Positions 1-11,963 are shown, counted from the first letter of the stretch. The stretch is DNA of 64,000 bases from Protonemura montana (GCA_947568835.1 OX387612.1:2790001-2854000); one strand, 5' to 3'. The notes: a model not told the origin generated them from the sequence alone. Translations and numbers: made by a program.

Positions 1-674
1 ACCTTGAAGTTTCTAGGAGTCATGTAATCGTTGTCCTGATTTTGGGACCTCTGGGGTTGGGCACCCCAAGCCCCATCCTTATCACCATGTTTGAAGTTGT
101 CTGAAATTGAAAAACCAGTTCAAGTTTTGCTACTGTTGAAACTTTATCTATTGAATCCGTTGTGAGGATCTTATGCAATTTTGCTGCTTTACTTCGCCGA
201 TTTAAATGAAACGCCAACAGACAGCTATCATACTTTGTTAAGTGAACCAGCCAGATGGAAATTGATGGTTTATTGAAGAAATGATAGTTATTTTTAGCTG
301 CAATATCAAACGCTTTGACTTTGGGTGCACAGGAAGTGACATTATCATTTTTAATAATATATCGCTGATAACTTGCGCTGTGACGCATTGAAGCCATGTT
401 CGTCATACTTTTTAAGGGTCCCTAGTTTCTTCCTGACAACCGGAAGCCCATGTTGTGGCTTTCCGCTATTTTTCCCAACCACTCCTGGCAAATTCTGTGC
501 TGCAGCTTCTTTTTCCTGTCCACTTCCTTTTCAAATTCCCAGCCCCAAATGACATTGCTAAAGTGCGTACCCCAAAAGCTGACGCTAGAACCTTGACCAC
601 CGCCAACGAATTTCCGCGGTTGATTTTGTCTGTCATTGAGAAGAACTCTGTTTTTGTCTTTGTCTTGGTCTTAC

Positions 675-2326
675 CTGGGCTTGAACTTCTTACTGCCTCG
701 TTGTCTCTCCCTCCCGCCGTAGAATGTCGGTCCTCTTGGCGATTCTCCACCAACTCCCGGTAAGTCAGATCTGCAAGACAATGACAAAGGCGTTCGATGG
801 AAAACACTCAAAATAATCCGCATACCGCCAGCTTTAGCCAGGTTAACCAACATTGGTCACATTTAAAAATTCAAATAGTCAATGTTCTAGTATCCAATGT
901 GGCTTTTGTTTAATTTTTATTTGTATCCAGTCAATTAACCACTTATCTCAAATTTAGTCGTAGACTTGTAGTTCTTTCCCGTTGATTTAGGTTTCAACTC
1001 GCTTACTCTTACCTCACTCTACTCTTCAATACCAAAACAACATGCATTTCGTTAAGCAAATCGGAATCATATTAACCAAGCGTTTTGATACAGAGTCATG
1101 ATTATAAACGCAGACTTGTAGTCGGCGAACATTTTCTTACCTGTCATCGGCGTGTGGCTTTCATCGCGTGCCCGTCGCCTCTTGATAAGCACCACCACTG
1201 CCAACACAATCGCCAACACAACCACCAAAATCACAACCGAAATCCCAACGAAAATCACCCAACTTCGCTCGTCGTCAAACAAAAAATCAGTGTCACTTAT
1301 ATCGCCGCCGTTATTGCACTTCTCTTGGACACAATCTTCAGTACAGCTCAAGGCTCCTCCGACATCTTCACAATTACCTTCACCGCATCTTTGATGACAT
1401 TCCAGTTCACATCGCTTCTTACAGTCGATCGACAATCGTTTGCAAATCCCCTCCGGAGAACATCTCTCACCTTCTGTTGAACAATCTTGGTCCTTACTAC
1501 ACTTGACCTCGCACGTTCCATTCACCAGAACGTGACCAGTTTTACAGCTTGGTATCATCAACATCGGTACACATGCATTGGTGCCATCGTTCACAAAGCC
1601 AGCATTACAATAGCAAGTGCCATTTTCTGAACATTGACCATTTCCGCAGAAATCATTCGAAGTACACAACTTGCCGCAGTTGCCATACGGCTCAATGATT
1701 TGGTAGTCACGTTTACACACGCATTTTAGGGACGAGTCGCAATGACCGTTTCTGCATTGAGGTTCACAGATTGGTTCGCAAAGCAGGAAGTTTCTTTTGT
1801 TGTTGATGAATCTGTCGTTGCACGTGCACCCTCCTAGGGAGTCGCATGTACCGTGAATGCACCCGTCGTGTGCCCGGCATTTTGTTACGCAATACGCGCT
1901 GTTCTCGGGGAAGTCGATGGCCGGACAGATTTGTTGGCATTGGTAGTGGGCGCGTTGCACGTTTGTGAAACCTCGGCTGCAGATGCAAGCTCCGTGCTGG
2001 TCGCACGTGCCGTTCGTGCATTCTCTGTGGCAGATCTCGACGCAGCCGGGGTCGGCTGTCCCTATTTGTCGCTCAAAGTATCTGGAAATGAATCAGAAGT
2101 TGGTGTTGCAAATCAGTGAAAGGCGAAGCGGCATAAAATTGACACGTGTCAAATATTTCATCTCTGTGGTTTCGTGAACCATCGATTTTTTTTGTTGCCA
2201 AAACCTTTTTTACATTCTCGTCACTTCGGTGACTTACCGTCCACAGGTTAACTTATTAGCAGCAAAGCTGATACCAATAAGTGCAAAGATTATTAAAAGC
2301 AGCATCACCCTCTGACTGGTCGACAT
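675..2326 (-). CDS. EGF-repeat single-pass membrane receptor (partial at 3' end)
   Basis: Three minus-strand exons are supported: 2326-2238, 2081-1141 and 770-675. Exon 1 encodes a signal peptide (MSTSQRVMLLLIIFALIGIS, then FAANK) and ends in phase 2 at GTAAGT. Exon 2 (about 313 residues) is a chain of Cys-rich EGF-like modules of the form CxxxCxxGxCxxxxxCxCxxG[YF]. It ends with a strong membrane segment (WVIFVGISVVILVVVLAIVL), a basic stop (IKRRR) and a phase-1 donor. Exon 3 gives cytoplasmic sequence with LTYREL, which fits the ITIM-like pattern LxYxxL, and ends at another phase-1 GTAAG donor. The last exon was not identified and may lie left of the window. The EGF architecture resembles Nimrod/Draper-type phagocytic receptors, but the first module lacks a clear CCxGY motif, so a ligand cannot be assigned. 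It is divergent to the receptor at 6008-8694. Confidence 0.8.
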
Positions 2327-2429
2327 ATTGGAGGCTCAACGAGTTTAACGATCAACCTCGCTATACTTGCTCGACTACTGTAACTACTACTACTACAGTT
2401 ACTAATGTCCAGTTCGAACTTAAAACTTG

Positions 2430-2562
2430 CCTGGGCAGGGTCCAGGCAAGGCTGGGACACGAGACATGGGACATGAGGGCAGGGTCTAGGCAAGGCTGGG
2501 ACACGAGACATGGGACATGGGGGCAGGATCCAGGCAAGGCTGGGACACGAGACATGAACAAT
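2430..2562. repeat. 44-bp tandem repeat, about 3 copies
   Basis: Three copies of a 44-bp unit containing GGCAAGGCTGGGACACGAGA lie just upstream of the minus-strand receptor start. The same 44-bp motif is part of the larger array at 26216-26892 inside the Ig-receptor gene. Confidence 0.85.
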
Positions 2563-2728
2563 TACTTAATACTGTTTCTTTGAGCTTGGGCTTCCTTTGC
2601 GAATGATAGACTGAAGTTTATATTTGTATGTGAAGTATAATTTTGTATTGTTTTTCTACAGATTGAAATAATTACAAGAAATACAGGTTATGGTTGAAAT
2701 ACTTTTTTTTTTACAAAAAACTTGGGGT

Positions 2729-2899
2729 TTATTTTCTTGGAGTAAGTTTTTTGAACGTCGTCATTTGGTTTGGAAACGTGTCTAGGTCGACGACCTCTTG
2801 GGAGAAGAAGACGGAATCTCTCGCCGCGTTGACGTCTGACAACACAGGAGTAAATGTTTGAGTCTTTTGTCCGGTCGACGAAGTTAAGATGTTGACAGT
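2729..2899 (-). CDS. Possible isolated terminal coding exon
   Basis: The minus strand is open for about 56 codons with plausible composition. It includes DVNAARDSVFFSQEVVDLDT and ends FKKLTPRK-stop. The stop codon overlaps an AATAAA poly(A) signal. The only candidate 3' splice site (GAGAG before ACT) has a weak pyrimidine tract and no upstream exon was found, so this could be a remnant exon or chance. No family recognised. Confidence 0.2.
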   Translation of the reverse strand, partial: TVNILTSSTGQKTQTFTPVLSDVNAARDSVFFSQEVVDLDTFPNQMTTFKKLTPRK

Positions 2900-2949
2900 C
2901 TCTCAAGGCGCTTTACAAAACTGGAGAATCGATGAAAATTCACACAATT

Positions 2950-5137
2950 TCATACCTCCAATCTTCTCCCGAACAGAACTAGTCATGTGTATGATGGTCA
3001 CCCATCCAATACCTGACCTAGCGCAGTGTTGCTTAACTTTGATCCCTCCAACCTCTCTCCCGAACAGAACTGGTCATGTATATGATGGTCACCCATCCAA
3101 TACCTGACTCAGCGCAGTGTTGCTCAACTTTCATCTCTCCAACCTCTCTCCTGAACAGGACTGGTCATGTGTATGATGGTCACCCATCCAATACATGACC
3201 CAGCGCAGTGTTGCTTAACTTTCATCCCTCCAACCTCTCTCCCGAACAGAACTGGTCATGTGTATGATGGTCACCCATCCAATACCTGACTCAGCGCAGT
3301 GTTGCTCAACTTTCATCTCTCCAACCTCTCTCCTGAACAGGACTGGTCATGTGTATGATGGTCACCCATCCAATACCTGACTCAGCGCAGTGTTGCTCAA
3401 CTTTCATCCCTCCAACCTCTCTCCCGAACAGAACTGGTCATGTGTATGATGGTCACCCATCCAATACCTGACCCAGCGCAGTGTTGCTTAACTTTCATCC
3501 CTCCAACCTTTCTCCCGAACAGAACTGGTCATGTGTATGATGATCACCCATCCAATACCTGACTCAGCGCAGTGTTGCTTAACTTTCATCCCTCCAACCT
3601 CTCTCCCGAACAGAACTGGTCATGTGTATGATGGTCACCCATCCAATACCTGACTCAGCGCAGTGTTGCTCAACTTTCATCTCTCCAACCTCTCTCCTGA
3701 ACAGGACTGGTCATGTGTATGATGGTCACCCATCCAATACCTGACTCAGCGCAGTGTTGCTCAACTTTCATCCCTCCAACCTCTCTCCCGAACAGAACTG
3801 GTCATGTGTATGATGGTCACCCATCCAATACCTGACCCAGCGCAGTGTTGCTTAACTTTCATCCCTCCAACCTTTCTCCCGAACAGAACTGGTCATGTGT
3901 ATGATGATCACCCATCCAATACCTGACTCAGCGCAGTGTTGCTCAACTTTCATCCCTCCAACCTCTCTCCCGAACAGAACTGGTCATGTGTATGATGGTC
4001 ACCCATCCAATACCTGACCCAGCGCAGTGTTGCTTAACTTTCATCCCTCCAACCTTTCTCCCGAACAGAACTGGTCATGTGTATGATGATCACCCATCCA
4101 ATACCTGACTCAGCGCAGTGTTGCTTAACTTTCATCCCTCCAACCTCTCTCCCGAACAGAACTGGTCATGTGTATGATGGTCACCCATCCAATACCTGAC
4201 TCAGCGCAGTGTTGCTCAACTTTCATCTCTCCAACCTCTCTCCTGAACAGGACTGGTCATGTGTATGATGGTCACCCATCCAATACCTGACTCAGCGCAG
4301 TGTTGCTCAACTTTCATCTCTCCAACCTCTCTCCCGAACAGAACTGGTCATGTGTATGATGGTCACCCATCCAATACCTGACCCAGCGCAGTTTTGCTTA
4401 ACTTTCATCCCTCCAACCTTTCTCCCGAACAGAACTGGTCATGTGTATGATGATCACCCATCCAATACCTGACTCAGCGCAGTGTTGCTTAACTTTCATC
4501 CGTCTCCAACCTCTCTCCCGAACAGAACCGGTCATGTGTATGATGATCACCCGTCCAATACCTGACTCAGCGCAGTGTTGCTTAACTTCCATCCCTCCAA
4601 CCTCTCTCCCAAACAGAACCGGTCTTGTGTATGATGATCACCCATCCAATACCTGACCCAGCGCAGTGTTGCTTAACTTTCATCCGTCTCCAACCTCTCT
4701 CCCGAACAGAACCGGTCATGTGTATGATGATCACCCATCCAATACCTGACCCAGCGCAGTGTTGCTTAACTTTCATCCCTCCAACCTCTCTCCCGAACAG
4801 AACTGGTCATGTGTATGATGATCACCCATCCAATACCTGACCCAGCGCAGTGTTGCTTAACTTTCATCCCTCCAACCTCTCTCCCGAACAGAACTGGTCA
4901 TGTGTATGATGATCACCCATCCAATACCTGACCCAGCGCAGTGTTGCTTAACTTTCATCCCTCCAACCTCTCTCCCGAACAAAACTGGTCATGTGTATGA
5001 TGATCACCCATCCAATACCTGACTCAGCGCAGTGTTGCTTAACTTTCATCCGTCTCCAACCTCTCTCCCGAACAGAACCGGTCATGTGTATGATGGTCAC
5101 CCATCCAATACCTGACCCAGCGCAGTGTTGCTTAACG
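2950..5137 (-). repeat. 91-bp tandem array made of 5S-rRNA-like SINE heads, about 24 copies
   Basis: Read on the minus strand, each 91-bp unit holds AAGTTAAGCAACACTGCGCT and TATTGGATGGGTGACC, which match the A box and the intermediate-element/C-box region of the 5S rRNA internal promoter. A linker follows (CATACACATGACCAGTTCTG to GGAGGGATGA). The same head and linker occur in the dispersed 5S-derived SINEs at 15442, 42245, 43778 and 58405-58965. Here there is no SINE body and no 5' half of the 5S head. The right edge falls inside the GTTAAGCAAC box and the left edge just before it. A few units differ by a CGT insertion (near 4501, 4684 and 5051). Confidence 0.95.
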
Positions 5138-5299
5138 CCAATGTTCTTATAATGCCTATGCCCATGATGTTTTGCAATAGTTTTGCAATGTTTCAAATGC
5201 CGACTTTAAGGAAATGTATGCGAGAAAATGCTAAAATATCATCAACATTTACCGCATCCTTTGATATGTAAAAAAATTACAAAAAATATCGTCGTCTCG

Positions 5300-5790
5300 A
5301 AAATGTAAAGTGACAAAGTAGATCAGTGCGTGAAGTTTTATCAAGTGAGACGCAACGCTGTGAAGTTAGCTCTGCTTTGTGTGGATCTTCAAACACTTCA
5401 ACTAGGAGGCGAGATTTTGACAAAAACCACACCTAAGTTTCGAATTTCATTTAAGTTTTCTGATTTTACGTGTTCTACGGTTGTGCCTTGGATAGAAGAG
5501 ATTTGCGGACCTAAAACGGGTCGAAAAAGTCGACGTTTCGGTCTTTCTTTGCGCTCTAGCGACCAAACGCATGATTCGATTTGAACCGAATTTTCGGAGC
5601 ACATTTTGTGTTTTCAACTTAAGACTCACTGCATGTTTCAACAAAAATTTTCAAATGCTTTTGAAACTATTCAAAATTTACATTAATGTCCCGATATCGT
5701 GTGATTGTTTTGAAGTTTTACCGCCAAAAGTGTTTGATATATTTTTACCGAACTTTGCAAAGACGTGAAATACATCAAAATTAAAAAGTT
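5300..5790. repeat. Dispersed repeat remnant
   Basis: Positions 5392-5420 (ACTTCAACTAGGAGGCGAGA) recur in inverse orientation at about 18035-18055. The stretch around 5570-5690 (CGGAGCACATTTTGTGTTTT and ATTCAAAATTTACA) resembles 59360-59460. No protein is encoded convincingly. The segment lies between the 5S-like array and the first identified exon of the plus-strand receptor. Confidence 0.45.
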
Positions 5791-6007
5791 GTACATTTTT
5801 TGAGTCCGCGCGTGTTTTCTTTCTATTTTTATTCACAAATGTCCAACAAAATTTTGTAAATTTTGTCTGTTTTTCTTTGATCCATACAACGGATCAGCTT
5901 CACATTTTATCATCGCTAAATATCACTACGCTCATCTTAAAACGCTAATGAAATTGAGCTCGCGAAGCCTTGGTTATGCGCATAAACTTGTTTAATTTCC
6001 TTTCCAG

Positions 6008-8694
6008 TAACATCTCCCGCGATGCCATCGACGGAGTTATGCGCATTGCAAATTCCACATCGCAGGTAAGCAAATTTGCTCTGAATTAAAAAATGTATAT
6101 TACAATTTTTTCTGCGGCACAAAGTTTTTCAATCTCGGCAATGTTTCCAGACCCCGACCCTTCCGACACATGTCTGCTGCAAAGGTTACGTCTTCCGTGA
6201 AAACCCCAAATGCAACGAAAAATGCACGGCCATTTGCATGTCAGGATATTGTCCAGCCAATAAACAAACTGCCGACTGCCATTGCTATGACAACTACAAC
6301 GTAACGGTCCAATCGCAGTGTCAGCCTGTCTGCAAAAATGTTGCAAACTCGACTACGGTCAGTTGCGTGAACGGTCAGTGTGATGCCCAAGGAAACTGCA
6401 ATTGTTTGGCGAAACACTCAAAAGATCCAAGCCAGGGTGACATGTGCGTGCCGAATGATTGTCTAGATTACTGCGTCGACGGCACGTGCAACAGTCACGG
6501 ATGTGTCCCAAGCACGGCACGCGTAGAAACCTGTACCAATGTCACGTGCACGGACAACGATGAATGCAAATGCGAAAAGGACAACTCGGATCAACTTACG
6601 ACAACTAAAGGACACGAGGAGGAAAGTAGCACCTTCGCCTCTGACGACATCGACTGTCCGTCGTTGCCTGGTGCTGCGGAACATCAGAAGGAGTTGTGCT
6701 TGGAAAAATGCCATCGATTCGGATGTTATAATGGTGTGTGCTCTGAGCTTGGAGATTGTACCTGCAATTCTGGCTACGTGAAGGGTGGATCTGGTGAATG
6801 TGTCGAAATCACGTGCCCGACAGAGGAAGCAAACGAATTCTGTCAGCGATATTGTAGTACCAATTGCAAGGAAGGAACTTGCGATGATAAAGGGTCGTGC
6901 AGTTGTGATGCCGGATACCAGAAGATCGATGAGCGCTCATTTGCTTGTAGTCCGACTTGCAAGGTGGCATGCCACGCTGACGAAGAGTGTTCCTCGCCAG
7001 ATATGTGCACTTGCAAGGAAGGTTACGTGAAGTCTCGAGAAAACTGCGTCGCGAAGTGCACGGAATTGTCTTGCACCAATGGGCAATGCCAGAGCGATGG
7101 TTTCTGCAAGTGTCTTAGCGGATACGACCTCGATGCCAACAACGGATGCTCAGCAAGCTGCGCTCAGAAATGTCTGCACGGATTTTGTCGCGCGCCCAAC
7201 GAATGCGGCTGTGATGATGGCTATGAAAAGGACGAGACCAAGATTTGCGTGCCAGTTTGCCGGGAAGGATGTGAGAATGGTAAATGCGTGGCACCGGATG
7301 AATGTGATTGCAATGAAGGGTATCCTGCGTACAAAGGGGAATGCCGGGAAGAATGTCACCAGGATGGATCGTGCTGGTGGAAACAGGTTCTCAGCGACGT
7401 TGGTAAAGGCGTTGTCTTCGGGGTCTGCGCTGCGATTATCGTGGTTATTCTCCTGAAACTAATGAAGAAATGCGTTGCGCTGCTCGTGACTAGTGCAGGT
7501 AAATGGGAACGGATTTACAGGGAAAATATGCATTTCTGTATAAGTCCGCTATTTCGGAACACATGTCCAATGGTGTTGATGAGCAAGTGAAAGATTATTT
7601 TGCGATCAGACATTCATTTAATCTCCAGTAACAACAATTTTTGATGGATGCATTTTTAATTAAGTGAAATCTGATTTAAATTCCAAACGCTTGCAATGCG
7701 CGGGGTATTTTATTAGTATTAACCTCTCAAAAATTGATATACAAACAATAAAACACCACAAAAATAAATTTGCAATACCAACGTAAAAGGGAATATTAAA
7801 TGCTTGATGCATGAAGCTCTAGAATTCAACAAATAATTCTTAAGAGAACGCGGAAAACCTACAATTTTCAATACAGGATTTCACGCCTTAGTCGTTTACC
7901 ATAAATTACTAATAGAGATAAAACTTTATCAAATAAGGAAATTTTTTATTCTAATTTCAGATGTCGACATAGCAATGCCCCTCGAGAATGTGTCCAGCGA
8001 ACAGCCAGAAAAACTCCAGGATGAGTGTCCAGAAGAAAAGAGAGCAGATTCGCAGGTGACCAAGGGGACGTGTCTTTCCTACTCGCGTATGGAAGAGGGT
8101 GGCGTTGCCGACAGTGGTAACCTGGATAACGAGGTAAAGCGGTCAAAAAAGCCGGCTTCGGTATTTTATTCACTTCTAAAGAAAGATAGTTTAGCAGATG
8201 TGAGTGATGGTGGAGAACAGGAGGGAGAGAAGGAAACCGTTGATAAAGGGAAATTAGGAGAGATTCCAGGACCAGCAGGAGGTGAAAAGGGGGATGAGGT
8301 TAATGATAATGATGGTGTAGAACAGGAGGGAGAGAAGGAAATCGTTGATAAAGGGATATTAGAAGAGATTCCAGGACCAGCAGGAGGTGAAAAGGGGGAT
8401 GAGGTTAATGATAATGATGGTGGAGAACAGGAGGGAGAGAAGGAAATCGTTGATAAAGGGATATTAGAAGAGATTCCAGGACCAGCAGGAGGTGAAAAGG
8501 GGGATGAGGATATTGATAATGATGGTGGAGAACAGGAGGGAGAGAAGGAAATCGTTGATAAAGGGAAATTAGGAGAGATTTCGGGGCCAGCAGGAGGTGA
8601 AAAGGGGGATGAGGTTAATGAGAAGGATGATGTTTTTAACGCAGACCAGGAAGGATTTCAGAAGGTTGAGAAGGAAGATGTGCCGTTGGTTTAA
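6008..8694 (+). CDS. NIM/EGF-repeat single-pass membrane receptor with repeat-bearing tail
   Basis: Exons: 6008-6065, 6151-7498 and 7961-8694 (stop TAA at 8692-8694), 712 residues without the missing first (signal-peptide) exon. Exon 6008-6065 starts in phase 2, like exon 2 of the divergent receptor. The large exon begins TPTLPTHVCCKGYVF, where CCxGY is the Nimrod (NIM) hallmark. It continues with about ten EGF-like modules (CxxGxCxxPxxCxCxxGY) and a membrane segment (GVVFGVCAAIIVVILLKLM), and ends in phase 1. The last exon encodes an acidic tail with VFYSLL, an ITIM-like VxYxxL, followed by four 35-residue Glu/Gly-rich repeats. NIM/EGF proteins of this shape act in arthropod phagocytosis and bacterial binding, and that role here is inferred. 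The start codon and promoter are not resolved. No signal peptide is readable in 5140-6000. Confidence 0.82.
7655..7745 (-). mobile_element. tRNA-like SINE, tail fragment
   Basis: This intronic fragment reads GCAAACGCTTGCAATGCGCG-type sequence (here with CCAAACGCTTG), then GGGGTATTTTATTA and CTCAAAAATTGAT. It is the 3' tail of the tRNA-like SINE family in antisense orientation. No tRNA-like part is present. Confidence 0.75.
8206..8625 (+). repeat. Coding minisatellite, 105 bp x 4
   Basis: Four 105-bp (35-codon) units begin at 8206, 8311, 8416 and 8521 in the last exon of the NIM/EGF receptor. The core is EGEKEIVDKG then PGPAGGEKGDEV. The period is a multiple of three, so copy-number change would keep the frame. 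Units differ at only a few positions, which suggests recent expansion. Confidence 0.95.
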
Positions 8695-8914
8695 GTAGAA
8701 TATAGAAAATGAGTCAAATTGAAGGTAATTTTTTTGTAGGTCTATTACTGCTTGCATGTTGTTCTAGCGGTTGTGTTATTTGCGGTTATTACAGTTATTT
8801 TAGTGTACCTACGTACCCAGCGTGACTAAGTACATCCAATATGTGGTTATTTAAAACAAAAACCTGATAAAAACAAATGTTATCAGCAAACTTCATAAAA
8901 TTAAACTTATATAC

Positions 8915-9247
8915 GTCCAGGATAGGTCCTAGGTCCAGGATAGGTCCTAGGTCCAGGATAGGTCCTAGGTCCAGGATAGGTCCTAGGTCCAGGATAGGTC
9001 CTAGGTCCAGGATAGGTCCTAGGTCCAGGATACGTCCTAGGTCCAGGATAGGTCCTAGGTCCAGGATAGGTCCTAGGTCCAGGATAGGTCCTAGGTCCAG
9101 GATAGGTCCTAGGTCCAGGATAGGTTCTAGGTCTATGATAGGTCCTAGGTCCAGGATAGGTCCTAGGTCCAAGATAGGTCCTAGGTCCAAGATAGGTCCT
9201 AGGTCCAGGATAGGTCCTAGGTCCAGGATAGGTTCTAGGTCCAGGAT
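8915..9247. repeat. 18-bp tandem array, about 18 copies
   Basis: Unit AGGTCCTAGGTCCAGGAT, with few variants. It lies about 220 bp past the stop of the NIM/EGF receptor and could be in its 3' UTR. The period is divisible by three, so it gives long but meaningless open frames on both strands. Confidence 0.95.
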
Positions 9248-9577
9248 GTAGGTACTATAATATGGTGCCTATTGTTATGTCTATTTCACTTATAAATATA
9301 AGTTTTGTTCAAGTAATTTTATCAGCGGCACAGGATGTTTTCCAATAGATACTACATGATCACTGTAAGAATGATTTTCAAGCTAAGTTTACTTCAAGAA
9401 ATCAAGCTCAGTTACCAGTTTTTAATCACATTTGTTTTTTAAATTTTATTTGTGTACCTACATTTTTTTTGGAACGTTTGCAGTATGGTAGCGGTGGCAT
9501 GTATAGGTAATTATAGTTGGCAATAAGTAGTTTGTAATAAACAATAAAGAATAAGAAATTGGAAAGATTCCCCATTT

Positions 9578-9668
9578 GGACATCGATTTTTGAGAGGTCA
9601 TTAATGTTCCCAATAATAAAATACCCTGAGCGTTGCAAGCTTTTACAATTGAAATCAGATTCTTCTCG
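9578..9668 (+). mobile_element. tRNA-like SINE, tail fragment
   Basis: Sense-orientation tail: ATCGATTTTTGAGAGG, then AATAATAAAATACCC and GCGTTGCAAGC, as in the longer copies. The surrounding 9250-11470 stretch is AT-rich and I see no gene in it. Confidence 0.7.
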
Positions 9669-11472
9669 TTGGTAGACCAAGTTAATCAATTACGTTGCCT
9701 TACATGAAACTTGAGAGTCGAACGGCTCGTTTATTAATTGAGAAACAATTACGAAGGAATCGCAACGTAGCGAGGTAGATATGTTTGATTGCAAAAGATA
9801 AAAATGAAGACATGCAACGTTGTGGCTTCTGCCCGGCATAGCTTCATATTTATCAAATGCTTTCTCTCACAAAGTGAGACAATTTATAATAAGCAAAAGT
9901 ATTCTTAATTCTAGGCTTAACAATTTTTGATAATAAAACCTAATTTTAATAACACTAACAGATTTAATGTCAGAATATATCATTTTTACCAATATAACAT
10001 AAAAAATATAAATCATTATTATTATTTCTTTAAATGAGTACTTTAATTGTGTACAAGTGCTTACTTTTGGTAAAATATTTCAATGTCTTGATAAATTTAC
10101 CAAAACATTGAAATATTAAATTTAAGGTTAATGTACCTTTTTTTTCAAATGCAGAAAAGTTTCAAGTACCTATGAAGGTATATTACCGATATATTTACAC
10201 AATTACCAACAATTGCTTTGCAATTAATTATATTGTATTGTATCACATTATACCATTGAGCTTTGGTAGCCTAATAAATAACTTACCTGCTTGAAGAAAC
10301 ACCTTTTTTATCAATATCAAAAATCCTAAGAGGTTGTTTTGAGAGTTCTTTTTGTTGTAATCCACTGTTTGCTGCAAAACATTCGTCTCTTCTCAAAGCC
10401 AGGTGAACTTGGGTAAAATTATGTTATTCTGATTTCATAGCAAAAGTCACGGAAATGAACGATTGAAAACCCACAGTAGGTTTTTACTCCCTTGGAAAAC
10501 TTGCCTGTCTTTTATCTCTGAAAAAAGGAAGCGTGGCGACCAGGCGATGTGGCTTCCTCCCATAGATATCAACATATTATTTTCTCTTCCTTCAAAAAGG
10601 CAAGAAACTTGATATTTTCGTATAAATTTTAAATTTATATACGAGTTCAAATTAACTCAATAATCAAATCTGGCTTTGTGAAATCGGAACCAAACTGCTA
10701 TAATAAATTCACTAAACTAGCTGTTGAACTAAACTATCTAAACTAACTAAACTATCTGTTACGGTATGGCTATCAACGATTACTGGTGTCCTTGGTCCTG
10801 GTGTCCCAGGGTTCCCCATATGCAAGGGCTGGGCATTGTAAAATAATACACTTCTTGTATTAAGACCGTCAAGTGCTATTACAACTCGAGTACGTGTCTG
10901 TCCCAATTACAACTGCATCGAGGGCACTTTAGCTGAGTCGAGGAAGAAGATAACGTTACGTAAGCTAAGCATATCGTAAATAAACACAGACAGGAATTTA
11001 GAAGGTAGTTTATTAAATGGTAGATAAATAATTAAATCAGGCCTTTGATCTTTTAATTGGTGCGATTCGGACGATTCTTTTATTATTTTTTTGTACCAAA
11101 ATACATAAATATGTAACATATTTTAACATAACATAAATAAATAATGTATATGCATCTTTCAATAAAGTCAACCTCTTTCTGATAGTCTCTATTCTGGAGC
11201 TTTATTCCAAGTAAATGAGATGACACAATTGTTGATTGTGGTGAAGGAGGGAATTGAGAGAGAGAGAGAGCAACGTCCCTGAGAAGAAAGTTGCCATCGT
11301 GTGGTGCACAAGTCTAATACAAATACAAATTATTAAACAATGACAAAGGCAACTTGCCGAAACATTTAAATTCTCAGGTTTTCTGCTAATTTCTTGACAG
11401 CTGCAGCACTCGACGGTAATTTTCTTTTGCGGTAAGTTGTGCTCCGTCTCTCTTTCCTTCTTTACCACAGCA

Positions 11473-11963
11473 AATACCCAGCCTCTTGGCACGCTATTCA
11501 CAATACCCAGTCTTCTGGCACCCTATTCACAATACCCAGTCTTCTGGCACCCTATTCACAATATCCAGCCTCTTGGCATCCTATACACAATATCCAGCCT
11601 CTTGGCATCCTATTCACAATATCCAGCCTCTTGGCACCCTATTCACAATATCCAGCCTCTTGGCACCCTATTCACAATATCCAGTCTTCTGGCACCCTAT
11701 TCACAATATCCAGTCTCTTAGCACCCTATTCACAATATCCAGCCTCTTGGCATCCAATTCACAATATCCAGCCTCTTGGTAACCTATTCACAATATCCAG
11801 CCTCTTGGCACCCTATTCACAATATCCAGCCTCTAGGCACCCTATTCACAATATCCAGCCACTTGGCACCCTATTCACGATATCCAGCTTCTTGGCCCCC
11901 TATTCACAATATCCAGCCTCTTGGCACCCTATTCACAATATCCAGCCTCTTGGCCCCCTATTC
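11473..11963. repeat. 29-bp tandem array, about 17 copies
   Basis: The unit combines CCAGCCTCTTGGCACCCTAT and TCACAATAT. Variants TCTTCTGG and CATCC are interspersed. It is intergenic, between the NIM/EGF receptor and the ARMC1 homologue. The 29-bp period gives open frames in all three plus frames, which are not genes. Confidence 0.95.

Noticed and set aside
20-406. 128-codon minus-strand frame at the left edge as the missing tail of the EGF receptor
   Set aside because: It has no phase-1 acceptor joining it to the exon at 770-675 and no recognisable domain. It could be a remnant of another element.
2950-5137. A 5S rRNA gene cluster
   Set aside because: Units hold only the internal-promoter half of 5S rRNA plus SINE linker. 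No complete 5S rRNA of about 120 bases can be read.
8795-9251. Open frames on both strands (repeats of LDLGPI and of IGPRSR)
   Set aside because: By-product of an 18-bp array. There is no start context or homology.
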